Of a DNA stretch of 56,723 nt, positions 34,103-41,714 are shown one piece after another. This DNA comes from an uncultured Faecalibacterium sp. GTDB lineage: Bacteria; Bacillota; Clostridia; Oscillospirales; Ruminococcaceae. Made by a program: the position numbers and the translations under genes. Position 1 is the stretch's first letter. Each line of letters starts with the position of its first letter. The notes beneath the pieces are model-generated. The model was not told the DNA's origin. It made no database searches and saw only the letters and a program-made list of their open reading frames with translations. The stretch lies in NCBI GenBank assembly GCA_934525735.1, contig CAKSZM010000003.1, positions 1 to 56,723 on the forward strand, read 5' to 3'.

Positions 34103-36244
34103 TCATTCCTGCGGCTTATCGGCGGTCTCCGGAGCTTCCGGAGCCTGCTGTGCCGTTGCAGTTTCTGCCGTTTCAGCCTTCTCTGCCGGTTCTGCAGATT
34201 CTGCTGTTTCCGCCGGCGCGGGCTGCACGGTCTGCTCCGGCTGGGCAGGCTGTTCCGGCTTCGGCTCATCATCTTCACGCGGGGGCAGCGTGCCGCCGGC
34301 CATGATGGTGTTGAACTCCTGCTCGTTGAGCTTTTCGCGCTCCATCAGGGCCTTGGCCAGTGCATGCAGCTGGTCGATGTGCTCCGTCAGGGTGCGGCGG
34401 CAGGTCTCGTAGGCCTCGTCGATGATATCCCGCATCTCGCCGTCGATCTCGGCAGCGGTGGTCTCGCTGTAGCCCTTGCCCTGACCGAAGTCGCGGCCGA
34501 GGAAGGTCTCCTCCTGCGAGGTGCCGTAGACCACGGGGCCGAGCCGCTCGGAGAAGCCGTACTTGGTGATCATCTGGCGGGCAATGTTGGTGGCCTGCTG
34601 CAGGTCGTTGGAGGCACCGGTAGAGATGTCATCCAGGATCAGCTGCTCGGCCACACGTCCGCCCAGACTGGACACGATGTCCTCGAACATCTCGCCCTTG
34701 GTCACGTAGCTGCGGTCTTTCTCGGGCAGGTACATGGTGTAGCCGCCGGCCTGACCGCGCGGGATGATGGTGATCTCATGCACGCGGGGGTGATGCTTGC
34801 AGTAGAAGCCTGCCACTGCGTGGCCTGCTTCGTGGTAGGCCGTCAGCTTCTTTTCCTCGGGGGTGACGACGCGGCTCTTCTTTTCGGGGCCGGCCATGAC
34901 CTTCATGGAAGCTTCCTCGATGTCCTCCATCGTGATGGCCTTGCGGCTGCGGCGGGCTGCCAGCAGGGCAGCCTCGTTGACCAGGTTTTCCAGGTCAGCG
35001 CCCGCAAAACCGGCGGTGCGCTGGGCGATGACCTTCAGGGATACATCCGGAGCCAAGGGTTTATTCTTGGTGTGGACTTTCAGGATCTCTTCGCGGCCCT
35101 TGACGTCCGGCAGGCCCACATAGACCTGACGGTCAAAGCGGCCGGGACGCAGCAGAGCCTTATCCAGAATATCGGCGCGGTTGGTGGCCGCCATGACGAT
35201 GACGCCGTCGTTGGCCTCAAAGCCGTCCATCTCCACCAGCAGCTGGTTCAGGGTCTGTTCGCGCTCGTCGTGACCGCCGCCCAGACCAGCGCCGCGCTGG
35301 CGGCCCACAGCATCGATCTCATCGATGAAGATGATGCAGGGCATGGTCTTTTTGGCCTTGTCGAACAGGTCGCGCACGCGGGATGCACCCACGCCGACGT
35401 ACATCTCTACAAAGTCAGAACCGGAGATGGAATAGAACGGCACGCCGGCCTCGCCTGCGCAGGCACGGGCCAGCAGGGTCTTGCCGGTGCCCGGAGGGCC
35501 TACCAGCAGAACGCCGTGGGGGATGCGGGCGCCCAGAGAGTTGAACTTGTCCGGGCTCTTGAGGAACTCGACGACCTCTTTCAGCTCTTCCTTTTCCTCG
35601 TCCTCGCCGGCAACATCAGCAAAGGTTGCGGTCTTTTTGTTCTCGTGCTCGTCCTTGACCTTGGCCTTGCCGACATTCATGATCCCGCCGCCGCCAGCGC
35701 CGCCGCGCATCATAGAGAACAGCAAAAAGCCGGTGCAGCCCAGCATTCCCAGATAGAACAGGATCTCCAGCCAGGGGATGCTCTCCTTTACAGGGGTGTA
35801 ATCGTACACCATGGGTTCATCCGGGTTGGCTGCATCGTAAGCTGCGATGTAATCGCTCACATCCTTGACAAACATGGAAGCATACGGCAACTTATAACGC
35901 ACGGTCATCGTACCGTCGTCATTTTTACGTGCAGCTGTTGCCGTGTCCGAAGAGGACAGCATACCGCTCAGCAGTCCGCCGGTAGACTGGACTGCGTTCA
36001 GTTTGGCGGGGTCAGGCAGAGGGATCTTGCCCTCCTTCAGGTTCATGGTCAGCACGCCGGTGTTCAGATCCAGCGTGAACTCCTTGACCTGCAGATTTTC
36101 AAAGTACTGCACCGCCGTGGAGTATGTCATGGAGGAAGTACTGCCGCTGTCGCTGCTGCCGCCCAGCACCGACCACACCATCAGCACAGCTGCCAGAGCC
36201 AGCGCTAAAATCAGCGGGTTAAAACGGGGTCTCTTGGATTGCAA
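34103..36244 (-). CDS. ftsH: FtsH, membrane AAA+ zinc protease
   Basis: About 713 residues. First membrane helix ([18 protein letters not shown]), periplasmic-side loop of about 110 residues, and second helix ([17 protein letters not shown]) near residue 145. The AAA domain follows, with Walker [20 protein letters not shown], pore motif [11 protein letters not shown], Walker [16 protein letters not shown] and the second region of homology [20 protein letters not shown]. The M41 protease domain has [12 protein letters not shown] (HExGH zinc site). The tail is a 60-residue Pro/Glu/Ala low-complexity stretch, longer than usual. Start: TTG 36244, with GGAG 9 bases ahead; another TTG at 36253 abuts that site. 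It degrades misassembled membrane and regulatory proteins and follows hpt, a common Firmicute order. Confidence 0.95.
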   Translation of the reverse strand: MQSKRPRFNPLILALALAAVLMVWSVLGGSSDSGSTSSMTYSTAVQYFENLQVKEFTLDLNTGVLTMNLKEGKIPLPDPAKLNAVQSTGGLLSGMLSSSDTATAARKNDDGTMTVRYKLPYASMFVKDVSDYIAAYDAANPDEPMVYDYTPVKESIPWLEILFYLGMLGCTGFLLFSMMRGGAGGGGIMNVGKAKVKDEHENKKTATFADVAGEDEEKEELKEVVEFLKSPDKFNSLGARIPHGVLLVGPPGTGKTLLARACAGEAGVPFYSISGSDFVEMYVGVGASRVRDLFDKAKKTMPCIIFIDEIDAVGRQRGAGLGGGHDEREQTLNQLLVEMDGFEANDGVIVMAATNRADILDKALLRPGRFDRQVYVGLPDVKGREEILKVHTKNKPLAPDVSLKVIAQRTAGFAGADLENLVNEAALLAARRSRKAITMEDIEEASMKVMAGPEKKSRVVTPEEKKLTAYHEAGHAVAGFYCKHHPRVHEITIIPRGQAGGYTMYLPEKDRSYVTKGEMFEDIVSSLGGRVAEQLILDDISTGASNDLQQATNIARQMITKYGFSERLGPVVYGTSQEETFLGRDFGQGKGYSETTAAEIDGEMRDIIDEAYETCRRTLTEHIDQLHALAKALMEREKLNEQEFNTIMAGGTLPPREDDEPKPEQPAQPEQTVQPAPAETAESAEPAEKAETAETATAQQAPEAPETADKPQE

Positions 36245-36285
36245 AAAAATCAACTCCAGTTCTTGGATGAATTATAATGAGAAGT

Positions 36286-36834
36286 TTACTTCTCGTAGAT
36301 CTCAGGCTTCAGCACACCCACATAGGGCAGGTTGCGGTACTTCTCGTCGTAGTCCAGACCATAGCCCACCACGAACTCGTCCGGCACACGGAAGCCCTCG
36401 TAATCGGGCTGGATGTCGGCCTTGCGGCGGCTGGGCTTGTCGAGGATGGTGCAGATCTTCACCGAGTTGGGGTTGCGCATCTTGAGCATCGGCACCAGGT
36501 TGGACAGGGTGACGCCGGTGTCGAGGATATCCTCCACGATCAGCACATCCTTGCCGGACAGATCGCCGTCCAGATCCTTGATGATCTTGACCAGACCGCT
36601 GGTGGTGGTATTGCTGCCGCCGTAGCTGGACACGACCATAAAGTCGATGCTGCAGGGGATGCTCACTGCACGCATCAGGTCGGCCATGAAGACCACGGAG
36701 CCCTTGAGGATGGACACCAGAACAAGGTTCTTGCCCTCGTAATCTTTGCTGATCTGAGCGCCCAGCTCAGCCACCTTTGCTTTCAGATCTTCTTCGGAGA
36801 CCAGAACGGTCTTGATATCATCGTTCATGCTCAT
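36286..36834 (-). CDS. hpt: Hypoxanthine phosphoribosyltransferase
   Basis: Salvages hypoxanthine and guanine with PRPP to IMP and GMP. 182 residues, normal length. PRPP-binding loop VLIVEDILDTGVTLSNL near residue 97 with the two acidic residues; SILKGSVVFMADLMRA near 41 for pyrophosphate; a flexible loop SYGGSNTTTSG near 70; VVGYGLDYDEKYRNLPYVGV near the end for base binding. It overlaps the tilS stop by four bases (ATGA type), so translation is coupled. This tilS-hpt-ftsH order is the classic Bacillus arrangement. It complements the purine phosphorylase DeoD, which releases the bases it uses. Confidence 0.96.
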   Translation of the reverse strand: MSMNDDIKTVLVSEEDLKAKVAELGAQISKDYEGKNLVLVSILKGSVVFMADLMRAVSIPCSIDFMVVSSYGGSNTTTSGLVKIIKDLDGDLSGKDVLIVEDILDTGVTLSNLVPMLKMRNPNSVKICTILDKPSRRKADIQPDYEGFRVPDEFVVGYGLDYDEKYRNLPYVGVLKPEIYEK

Positions 36835-38306
36835 GATTGGTTTCCTCCCATTTCGTATTCCATCTGCAGCACCTGGGCGGTGGTTTCGTCCGGGGCAAGC
36901 CCCTCGGCAAAGCCGCCGCCGCAGACCCAGATAACTTCACTGCCTGCGGCCAGCACCGGCAGACGGTCTCTCCGGCAGGCGGGAACGCCTGCCTCGTTCA
37001 TCCATTTGCGCAGTGCCTTGCTCACGCCCCGCCCTGCCGGACGGAACCGGTCGCCCGGCTGACGTGTGCGCAGAACAAGACCAGTGTATAACGTAGATAT
37101 TCTAGCATAATCCGCCTGATTTTTTAAGTCTTTTTTATGAACGACTTGTATTTTTTCTTCAAAATCAGCCGGAATTACTTCTGCCTTCACCTTCCAGCCG
37201 CCGCGCAGCAGCATTTCTGGCTGTTTTTCGGGTTGAAACGGCAGCATTTCCGGCAGGGTCTGCTCCGGCTGCGGATTCTGCACTTCCTCACGCCAGAAGC
37301 ACCCGCCGCCTGCGCACAGCCGTACCCGTCCGGTCAGCTGCACTGCGCCGCTGCCCTGCCGCACAATGCCGCACAGCAGCCGCACATATTTTTCTTCGGC
37401 GTCCCGCACCGGCGCCACAAGGCTGTGCATGGCTGCTTCCAGGATCAATTCGTCTGCAGCGGCCAGATCTTCCAGCCGCCACACCGGCCAGCCGCATTGC
37501 CGCGCCGCTCTTGCCCTCGCGGGCATGTCTGCAGCCTGTGCCGCCGTCAGGCGTGCGATCGTCAGCAGCTGCTGTGCCTTTTGCGCAAAGTAGACATCGG
37601 CCTGCGCCGCCTTCTCACAGAAGCGGGCAAGATTTTCCACTGCTGCGGTGTTGGTGCTCTGCAGCGCAGGCACAGCGGCGCTGCGCAGGCGGTTGCGGGC
37701 ATAGGCATCGGTGGCATTTGTCTCATCCGTCACCCACTGCTGCCCGGTCTCCCGGCAGAACTGCTCGGTATCCTGCCGGGTCAATTCCAGCAGCGGCCGC
37801 AGATAGACGCCCCGCCGGGGGCGGATGCCGCCCGCGCCGTGCAGCCCGGTGCCCCGGGCCAGCCGCAACAGCAGTGTTTCCGCCTGGTCATTTGCAGTAT
37901 GGGCCGTTACGACCCGGTCTATCCCCTCTTTGCACAGCTGCGCAAAACAGGCATACCGCAGGCGGCGCGCCCAGTCCTCACTGGCATGATCCTGCGGCTG
38001 AGAGCCGGCCTCTCCGGCCAGCTCCGCCGCATGGAACACACGCAGCGGCACACTCAGCCGGGCACATTCGGCCCGGACAAAGGCTTCGTCCCGGTCGGCG
38101 GTCTCACCCCGCAGGCCGTGGTTCACATGGCAGGCCGAAAGTTCGTAGCCGAACTCCGGCTGCAGCGCCCGCAGGATGCCCAGCAGCGCCATGCTGTCGG
38201 CGCCGCCGGACACAGCCGCTGCCAGTTTCAGCGGTGTGCCCGGGGCCAGAAGCCGTTCCCGGATGCAGAACTTCCTCACCCGGGCAGCGATCTCTCCGCA
38301 GTCCAT
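36831..38306 (-). CDS. tilS: tRNA(Ile)-lysidine synthetase
   Basis: Attaches lysine to C34 of the tRNA that reads AUA, switching its identity from methionine to isoleucine; essential in most bacteria. 491 residues with PP-loop AAAVSGGADSMALLGIL near residue 28, DHASEDWARRLRYACF and TAHTANDQAETLLLRL near 130, HGAGGIRPRRG, and a C-terminal TilS domain with LRTRQPGDRFRPAGRG. ATG 38306 overlaps the dnaB stop as TGATG, implying coupled translation. An in-frame extension upstream to 38405 lies wholly within dnaB and is rejected. Confidence 0.94.
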   Translation of the reverse strand: MDCGEIAARVRKFCIRERLLAPGTPLKLAAAVSGGADSMALLGILRALQPEFGYELSACHVNHGLRGETADRDEAFVRAECARLSVPLRVFHAAELAGEAGSQPQDHASEDWARRLRYACFAQLCKEGIDRVVTAHTANDQAETLLLRLARGTGLHGAGGIRPRRGVYLRPLLELTRQDTEQFCRETGQQWVTDETNATDAYARNRLRSAAVPALQSTNTAAVENLARFCEKAAQADVYFAQKAQQLLTIARLTAAQAADMPARARAARQCGWPVWRLEDLAAADELILEAAMHSLVAPVRDAEEKYVRLLCGIVRQGSGAVQLTGRVRLCAGGGCFWREEVQNPQPEQTLPEMLPFQPEKQPEMLLRGGWKVKAEVIPADFEEKIQVVHKKDLKNQADYARISTLYTGLVLRTRQPGDRFRPAGRGVSKALRKWMNEAGVPACRRDRLPVLAAGSEVIWVCGGGFAEGLAPDETTAQVLQMEYEMGGNQS

Positions 38307-39706
38307 CAGCGCTTGAAGTCCACATCCATAAAGCGGGTGTGGGCGCCGTCCCAGCCCAGCGGCACAGTGTTGGTCTCGCCGTGACGGTTCTTTGCCACGA
38401 TACACTCTGCCGTGTCGGTGTCCACCTCGGCGCCGTCCGGGTTCTGGCTGGCGTAGTAGGAGTCGCGGTACAGGAACAGCACGCAGTCAGCGTCCTGCTC
38501 GATGGAACCGGAGTCGCGCAGGTCGGACAGCTGAGGCCGGTGGCTGGAGTTGTTGCCCTGCTTTTCCACCGCACGGGACAGCTGGCTCAGCGCGATGATC
38601 GGCACATTCATTTCCTTGGCCATGATCTTCAGGTTCCGGGTGATGGAGCTGATCTCCTGCACGCGGTTCTCGCTGCGCTGGCCTGTGGTCATCAGCTGCA
38701 GATAGTCGATGACGATCAGGCCCACATTCGGTCGGGTCGGGTCCTGATTGACCCGGCGGATCTTGGCTTTCATCTCGGTGATGGTGATGCCGGAGGTGTC
38801 GTCCATATAAATGGGCGCATCGTGCAGTTTTTCCGTTGCCAGCGCCAGATACTCCCAGTCTTCGGCACGCAGCGCGCCGGTACGGAACGCCTGACTGTCG
38901 ATGCCGGCTTCTGCCGAGAGGATGCGGTTGGTGAGCTGTTCCTTGGTCATTTCGAGGCTGAAGATCGCCACCGGAACTTTTTGCTGCATGGCCACACGGG
39001 TGGCGATATTCAGTGCAAAACTGGTCTTGCCCATACCGGGGCGGGCGGCCAGAATGATCAGGTCGCCGCGGCCAAGGCCGGTCAGCACAGTATCCAGCAT
39101 CCGGAATCCCGTAGGGATGCCCTTGTACTTGTCGGCGTCCGGACCGCTGATCTTCTGCAGATTGGTCAGCGTTTCCACCATGCTGGAGGAGAGCGGGGTC
39201 AGTGCGCTGGAATCGCGGCCGGAGCGGATCTCATAGATCCGCTGCTCGGCGTTTTCCAAAAGCAGATCTGCATCCGGCTCATCCTCCGCATCCTGCAGGA
39301 TGTCTTTCGCCACACCCATCAGCTGACGCACCAGATACTTTTCCTGCACGATCTGGGCATATGCCTTGACGTTGGAGATACTGGGCACGGTTTCGGCAAG
39401 ACCGGTCAGGTAGACCTTGGCTTCGTCCGCACTGGGGAACACCCCGTCCGAGATCACAGCATCCAGCAGAGTGACAAAGTCAATGGTCTGGTCTGCAGTG
39501 AACAGCCGCAGCATCTCGTTCCAGATCTGCGCATTCTGCCGGGTATAGAACATTTCCGGCTTGATGATCTCCACCAGGTCGGTCAGCGTCTCGGGCTTGA
39601 GCAGCACTGCGCCAAGCACGCTCTGCTCAGCCTGCATGTTGAACGGCTGGCTGATGCCCATACTTTCCAGATTCAGTTCGTTGTTATAATGTCGTTCGTT
39701 CGGCAT
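38306..39706 (-). CDS. dnaB: Replicative DNA helicase
   Basis: 466 residues. The N-terminal helical domain (MQAEQSVLGAVLLKPETLTD) is joined by a linker to the RecA-like motor: Walker A LAARPGMGKTSFALNIA near residue 205, FSLEMTKEQLTNRIL, Walker B VGLIVIDYLQLM near 310, ALSQLSRAVEKQ and DLRDSGSIEQDAD. Forms the hexamer that unwinds DNA at the fork. ATG 39706. It follows rplI with an intervening terminator-like hairpin, which should make it much less abundant than L9. The 3' end overlaps tilS. Confidence 0.97.
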   Translation of the reverse strand: MPNERHYNNELNLESMGISQPFNMQAEQSVLGAVLLKPETLTDLVEIIKPEMFYTRQNAQIWNEMLRLFTADQTIDFVTLLDAVISDGVFPSADEAKVYLTGLAETVPSISNVKAYAQIVQEKYLVRQLMGVAKDILQDAEDEPDADLLLENAEQRIYEIRSGRDSSALTPLSSSMVETLTNLQKISGPDADKYKGIPTGFRMLDTVLTGLGRGDLIILAARPGMGKTSFALNIATRVAMQQKVPVAIFSLEMTKEQLTNRILSAEAGIDSQAFRTGALRAEDWEYLALATEKLHDAPIYMDDTSGITITEMKAKIRRVNQDPTRPNVGLIVIDYLQLMTTGQRSENRVQEISSITRNLKIMAKEMNVPIIALSQLSRAVEKQGNNSSHRPQLSDLRDSGSIEQDADCVLFLYRDSYYASQNPDGAEVDTDTAECIVAKNRHGETNTVPLGWDGAHTRFMDVDFKR

Positions 39707-39746
39707 GGTTTTTATCCTTCTGCGTCAAATTGCTGAAAAGCCAAAA

Positions 39747-39770
39747 GCGCCCCCTGCTGTGAGGGGGCGC
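39747..39770 (-). terminator. Attenuating terminator between rplI and dnaB
   Basis: GCGCCCCCT (39747-39755) pairs perfectly with AGGGGGCGC (39762-39770). Minus-strand reading continues TTTTGGCTTTTC. dnaB has no clear promoter of its own, so partial read-through is likely. Confidence 0.82.
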
Positions 39771-39785
39771 AGATGGGCAGCAAAA

Positions 39786-40241
39786 TCAGGCCTGTTCCAC
39801 TTCCACCTGGATCTTGAAGGAAGCCACTACGCCCACATGCAGGCGCACCTTGCCGTTGAACACACCGGCGTCCTTGATATCCTTGGTTTCCAGTTCGATC
39901 TTCTTCTTATCGATGGGAGCACCGGCCAGCACAGCCAGAGCCTCGGCAACTTCCTTGCCGGTCACCTTGCCGTGCAGACGGCCGGAAGCGCCGCCCTTGG
40001 CCTTGATGACCACGGTCTTGCCCTCGATCTTTGCGGCCAGAGCCTTGGCGGCGGCCACAGTTTCAGCCTCGTGGAAATCGGCCGCAGCTTCCTTGCTGCG
40101 GGCCACATTCACAGCGCTGGCATCGGCCACAGCTGCCAGCTTGCGCGGGAACAGGTAGTTGCGGGCGTAGCCGTCGGAGACTTCATGGATCTCGTCCTTT
40201 TTGCCGATACCCTTGATATCCTGTTTGAGAATCACTTTCAT
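39786..40241 (-). CDS. rplI: Ribosomal protein L9
   Basis: 151 residues. N-terminal domain [20 protein letters not shown] with [16 protein letters not shown] (the L9 signature); a long connecting helix rich in Ala, Glu and Lys (about 42-75); and the C-terminal domain with [24 protein letters not shown]. Binds 23S rRNA at the base of the L1 stalk. Start ATG 40241 follows GTGAGGGAT. A perfect hairpin CACCGG/CCGGTG (40259-40274) lies 18 bases before the start, a position that could serve translational control. First gene of a long operon reaching at least the zinc-ribbon gene at 33026. Confidence 0.96.
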   Translation of the reverse strand: MKVILKQDIKGIGKKDEIHEVSDGYARNYLFPRKLAAVADASAVNVARSKEAAADFHEAETVAAAKALAAKIEGKTVVIKAKGGASGRLHGKVTGKEVAEALAVLAGAPIDKKKIELETKDIKDAGVFNGKVRLHVGVVASFKIQVEVEQA

Positions 40242-40291
40242 GTTTATCCCTCACTTTTCACCGGAAAACCGGTGCAGTTCTTGTATTTCAT

Positions 40292-40320
40292 AGTATAGCG
40301 CATTTACCGGATTTGAGCAA
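40292..40320 (-). promoter_or_regulatory. Promoter of the rplI-dnaB-tilS-hpt-ftsH operon
   Basis: Minus strand TTGCTC (40315-40320), 17 bases, TATACT (40292-40297). It starts 12 bases beyond the end of repeat copy A. Confidence 0.78.
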
Positions 40321-40331
40321 GAGGAAGTATA

Positions 40332-40564
40332 GCCGGTGGCCGGAAGCACCGGCAGCTTTCTCCTCGGACACGAGTTCGGGTTGTGGCACCCAGCATCCGC
40401 TGCGCTTATGCTTGCGTCTTGCTGGCCACGGCCCCAACAACAGTTCCTTGCTTCCGCCAATGGCGGCAGTCACTGTTGTTGCAGGCCATTCCATCGCCCG
40501 CCCTATTGCCGCTTTGCGGCAACAGGGTCCCACCCCAGCGGACGGTCCTCAGAGAAACTCCCGG
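40332..40564 (-). repeat. Copy A of a dispersed structured repeat, probable RNA element
   Basis: About 233 bases that pair closely with copy B at 47614-47843. As minus-strand RNA the outer ends pair (TTTCTC with GAGAAA, CCGG with CCGG). Inside are: hairpin 1, CCCTGTTGCCGC with GCGGCAATAGGG (12 pairs including one G-U); hairpin 2, CAACAACAGT with ACTGTTGTTG around inner CCGCC/GGCGG; and hairpin 3, GTGGC-CAGCA with TGCTGG-GCCAC. A last hairpin, GCCGGTG/CACCGGC, closes the 3' end. The wobble pairs favour the minus strand. It fills most of the gap between glf (stop 40588) and the rplI promoter. No coding capacity is credible. I cannot name the family. Confidence 0.8.
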
Positions 40565-40587
40565 CGCTTCCGCCGATCAAGTTTTTC

Positions 40588-41691
40588 TTACCCCAGCTCT
40601 TTCTTTGCCACATCGAGGGCGACCTCAATGACCTTATCCATATCGTAGTACTTATACTCGCCCAGACGGCCGCCGAAGATCACGCCCGGCTCGGCATCGG
40701 CCAGCTTCTTATATGCGGCATACAGCGCGCCGTTCTTCTCGTCGTTGACGGGGTAGTACGGCTCATCGCCTTTTTTCCACTCGGCGCTATACTCGCGGCT
40801 GATGACCGTCTTTGGCTGGGTGCCGAACTCGAAGTGCTTGTGCTCAATGATGCGGGTGTAGGGGGTCTCGGCGTCGGTATAGTTGACCACCGCGTTGCCC
40901 TGATAGTTGTCGGTATCCAGCACCTCGGTCTCAAAGCGGACACTGCGGTACTGCAGGGCGCCCAGCTGATAATCAAAGTAGGCGTCCACCGGGCCGGTGT
41001 AGACCACCTTGCCGGCCAGAGCGTTCAGCCCCTCGCGGTCAGCCAGATAATCCACGTTCAGGCGCACTTCTGTTCCTTCCAGCATCTTTTCCACCATAGC
41101 AGTGTAGCCGCCGCCCGGAATGCCTTGATACAGCGCATTGAAATAGTTGTCGTCGTAGGTAAAGCGCACCGGCAGGCGCTTGATGATAAAGGCCGGCAGC
41201 TCGGTGCAGGGGCGGCCCCACTGCTTGCCGGTGTAGCCCTTGATGAGCTTTTCGTAGATGTCAGTGCCCACCAGACTGATGGCCTGCTCTTCCAGATTCT
41301 TCGGCTCGGTGATGCCTGCTTCGGCGCGCTGCTGCTCGATCTTAGCCTTTGCCTCGGCAGGGGTCACCACGCCCCACATCTTATTGAAGGTGTTCATGTT
41401 GAAGGGCAGGTTGTAGATCTCGCCATGGTAGTTTGCCACCGGGCTGTTGGTGTAGCGGTTGAACTCGGCAAACTGGTTCACATACTGCCACACCGTCTTG
41501 TTATTGGTATGGAAGATGTGCGCGCCGTAGCGGTGGACGTTGATGCCCTCCACCGGCTCCGTGTAGATGTTGCCGGCAATATGGCCGCGCTTGTCGATGA
41601 CAAGGCACTTTTTGCCGGCTTTCTTTGCCTCGTGGGCAAACACAGCACCGTAAAGGCCGGCGCCGACGATAAGATAATCATAGGGCTTCAT
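40588..41691 (-). CDS. glf: UDP-galactopyranose mutase
   Basis: Flavoenzyme that converts UDP-galactopyranose to UDP-galactofuranose for surface glycans. 367 residues, normal length. FAD-binding N-terminus YLIVGAGLYGAVFAHEA with VIDKRGHIAGN; GINVHRYGAHIFHTNNKTVW near residue 50; the active-site region GYTGKQWGRP near 155; RLPVRFTYDDNYFNALYQGI near 170; and PYYPVNDEKNGALYAAYKKL near the end. ATG 41691 follows AGGGAGGAA. It lies 23 bases after gdpP and is probably in the rnj-gdpP-glf transcript. Gene order here is unusual: in many Firmicutes gdpP is followed directly by rplI. Confidence 0.95.
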   Translation of the reverse strand: MKPYDYLIVGAGLYGAVFAHEAKKAGKKCLVIDKRGHIAGNIYTEPVEGINVHRYGAHIFHTNNKTVWQYVNQFAEFNRYTNSPVANYHGEIYNLPFNMNTFNKMWGVVTPAEAKAKIEQQRAEAGITEPKNLEEQAISLVGTDIYEKLIKGYTGKQWGRPCTELPAFIIKRLPVRFTYDDNYFNALYQGIPGGGYTAMVEKMLEGTEVRLNVDYLADREGLNALAGKVVYTGPVDAYFDYQLGALQYRSVRFETEVLDTDNYQGNAVVNYTDAETPYTRIIEHKHFEFGTQPKTVISREYSAEWKKGDEPYYPVNDEKNGALYAAYKKLADAEPGVIFGGRLGEYKYYDMDKVIEVALDVAKKELG

Positions 41692-41714
41692 GCGGGGTTC
41701 CTCCCTGTTCTGGT

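Noticed and set aside
40535..40560. T-box-like string (GGGGTGGGACCC) in the repeat
   Set aside because: It resembles the T-box antiterminator core AGGGUGGNACCGCG, but the key ACCGCG is missing. It lies near the 5' end of the element rather than before a terminator, and no aminoacyl-tRNA synthetase or amino-acid gene follows.
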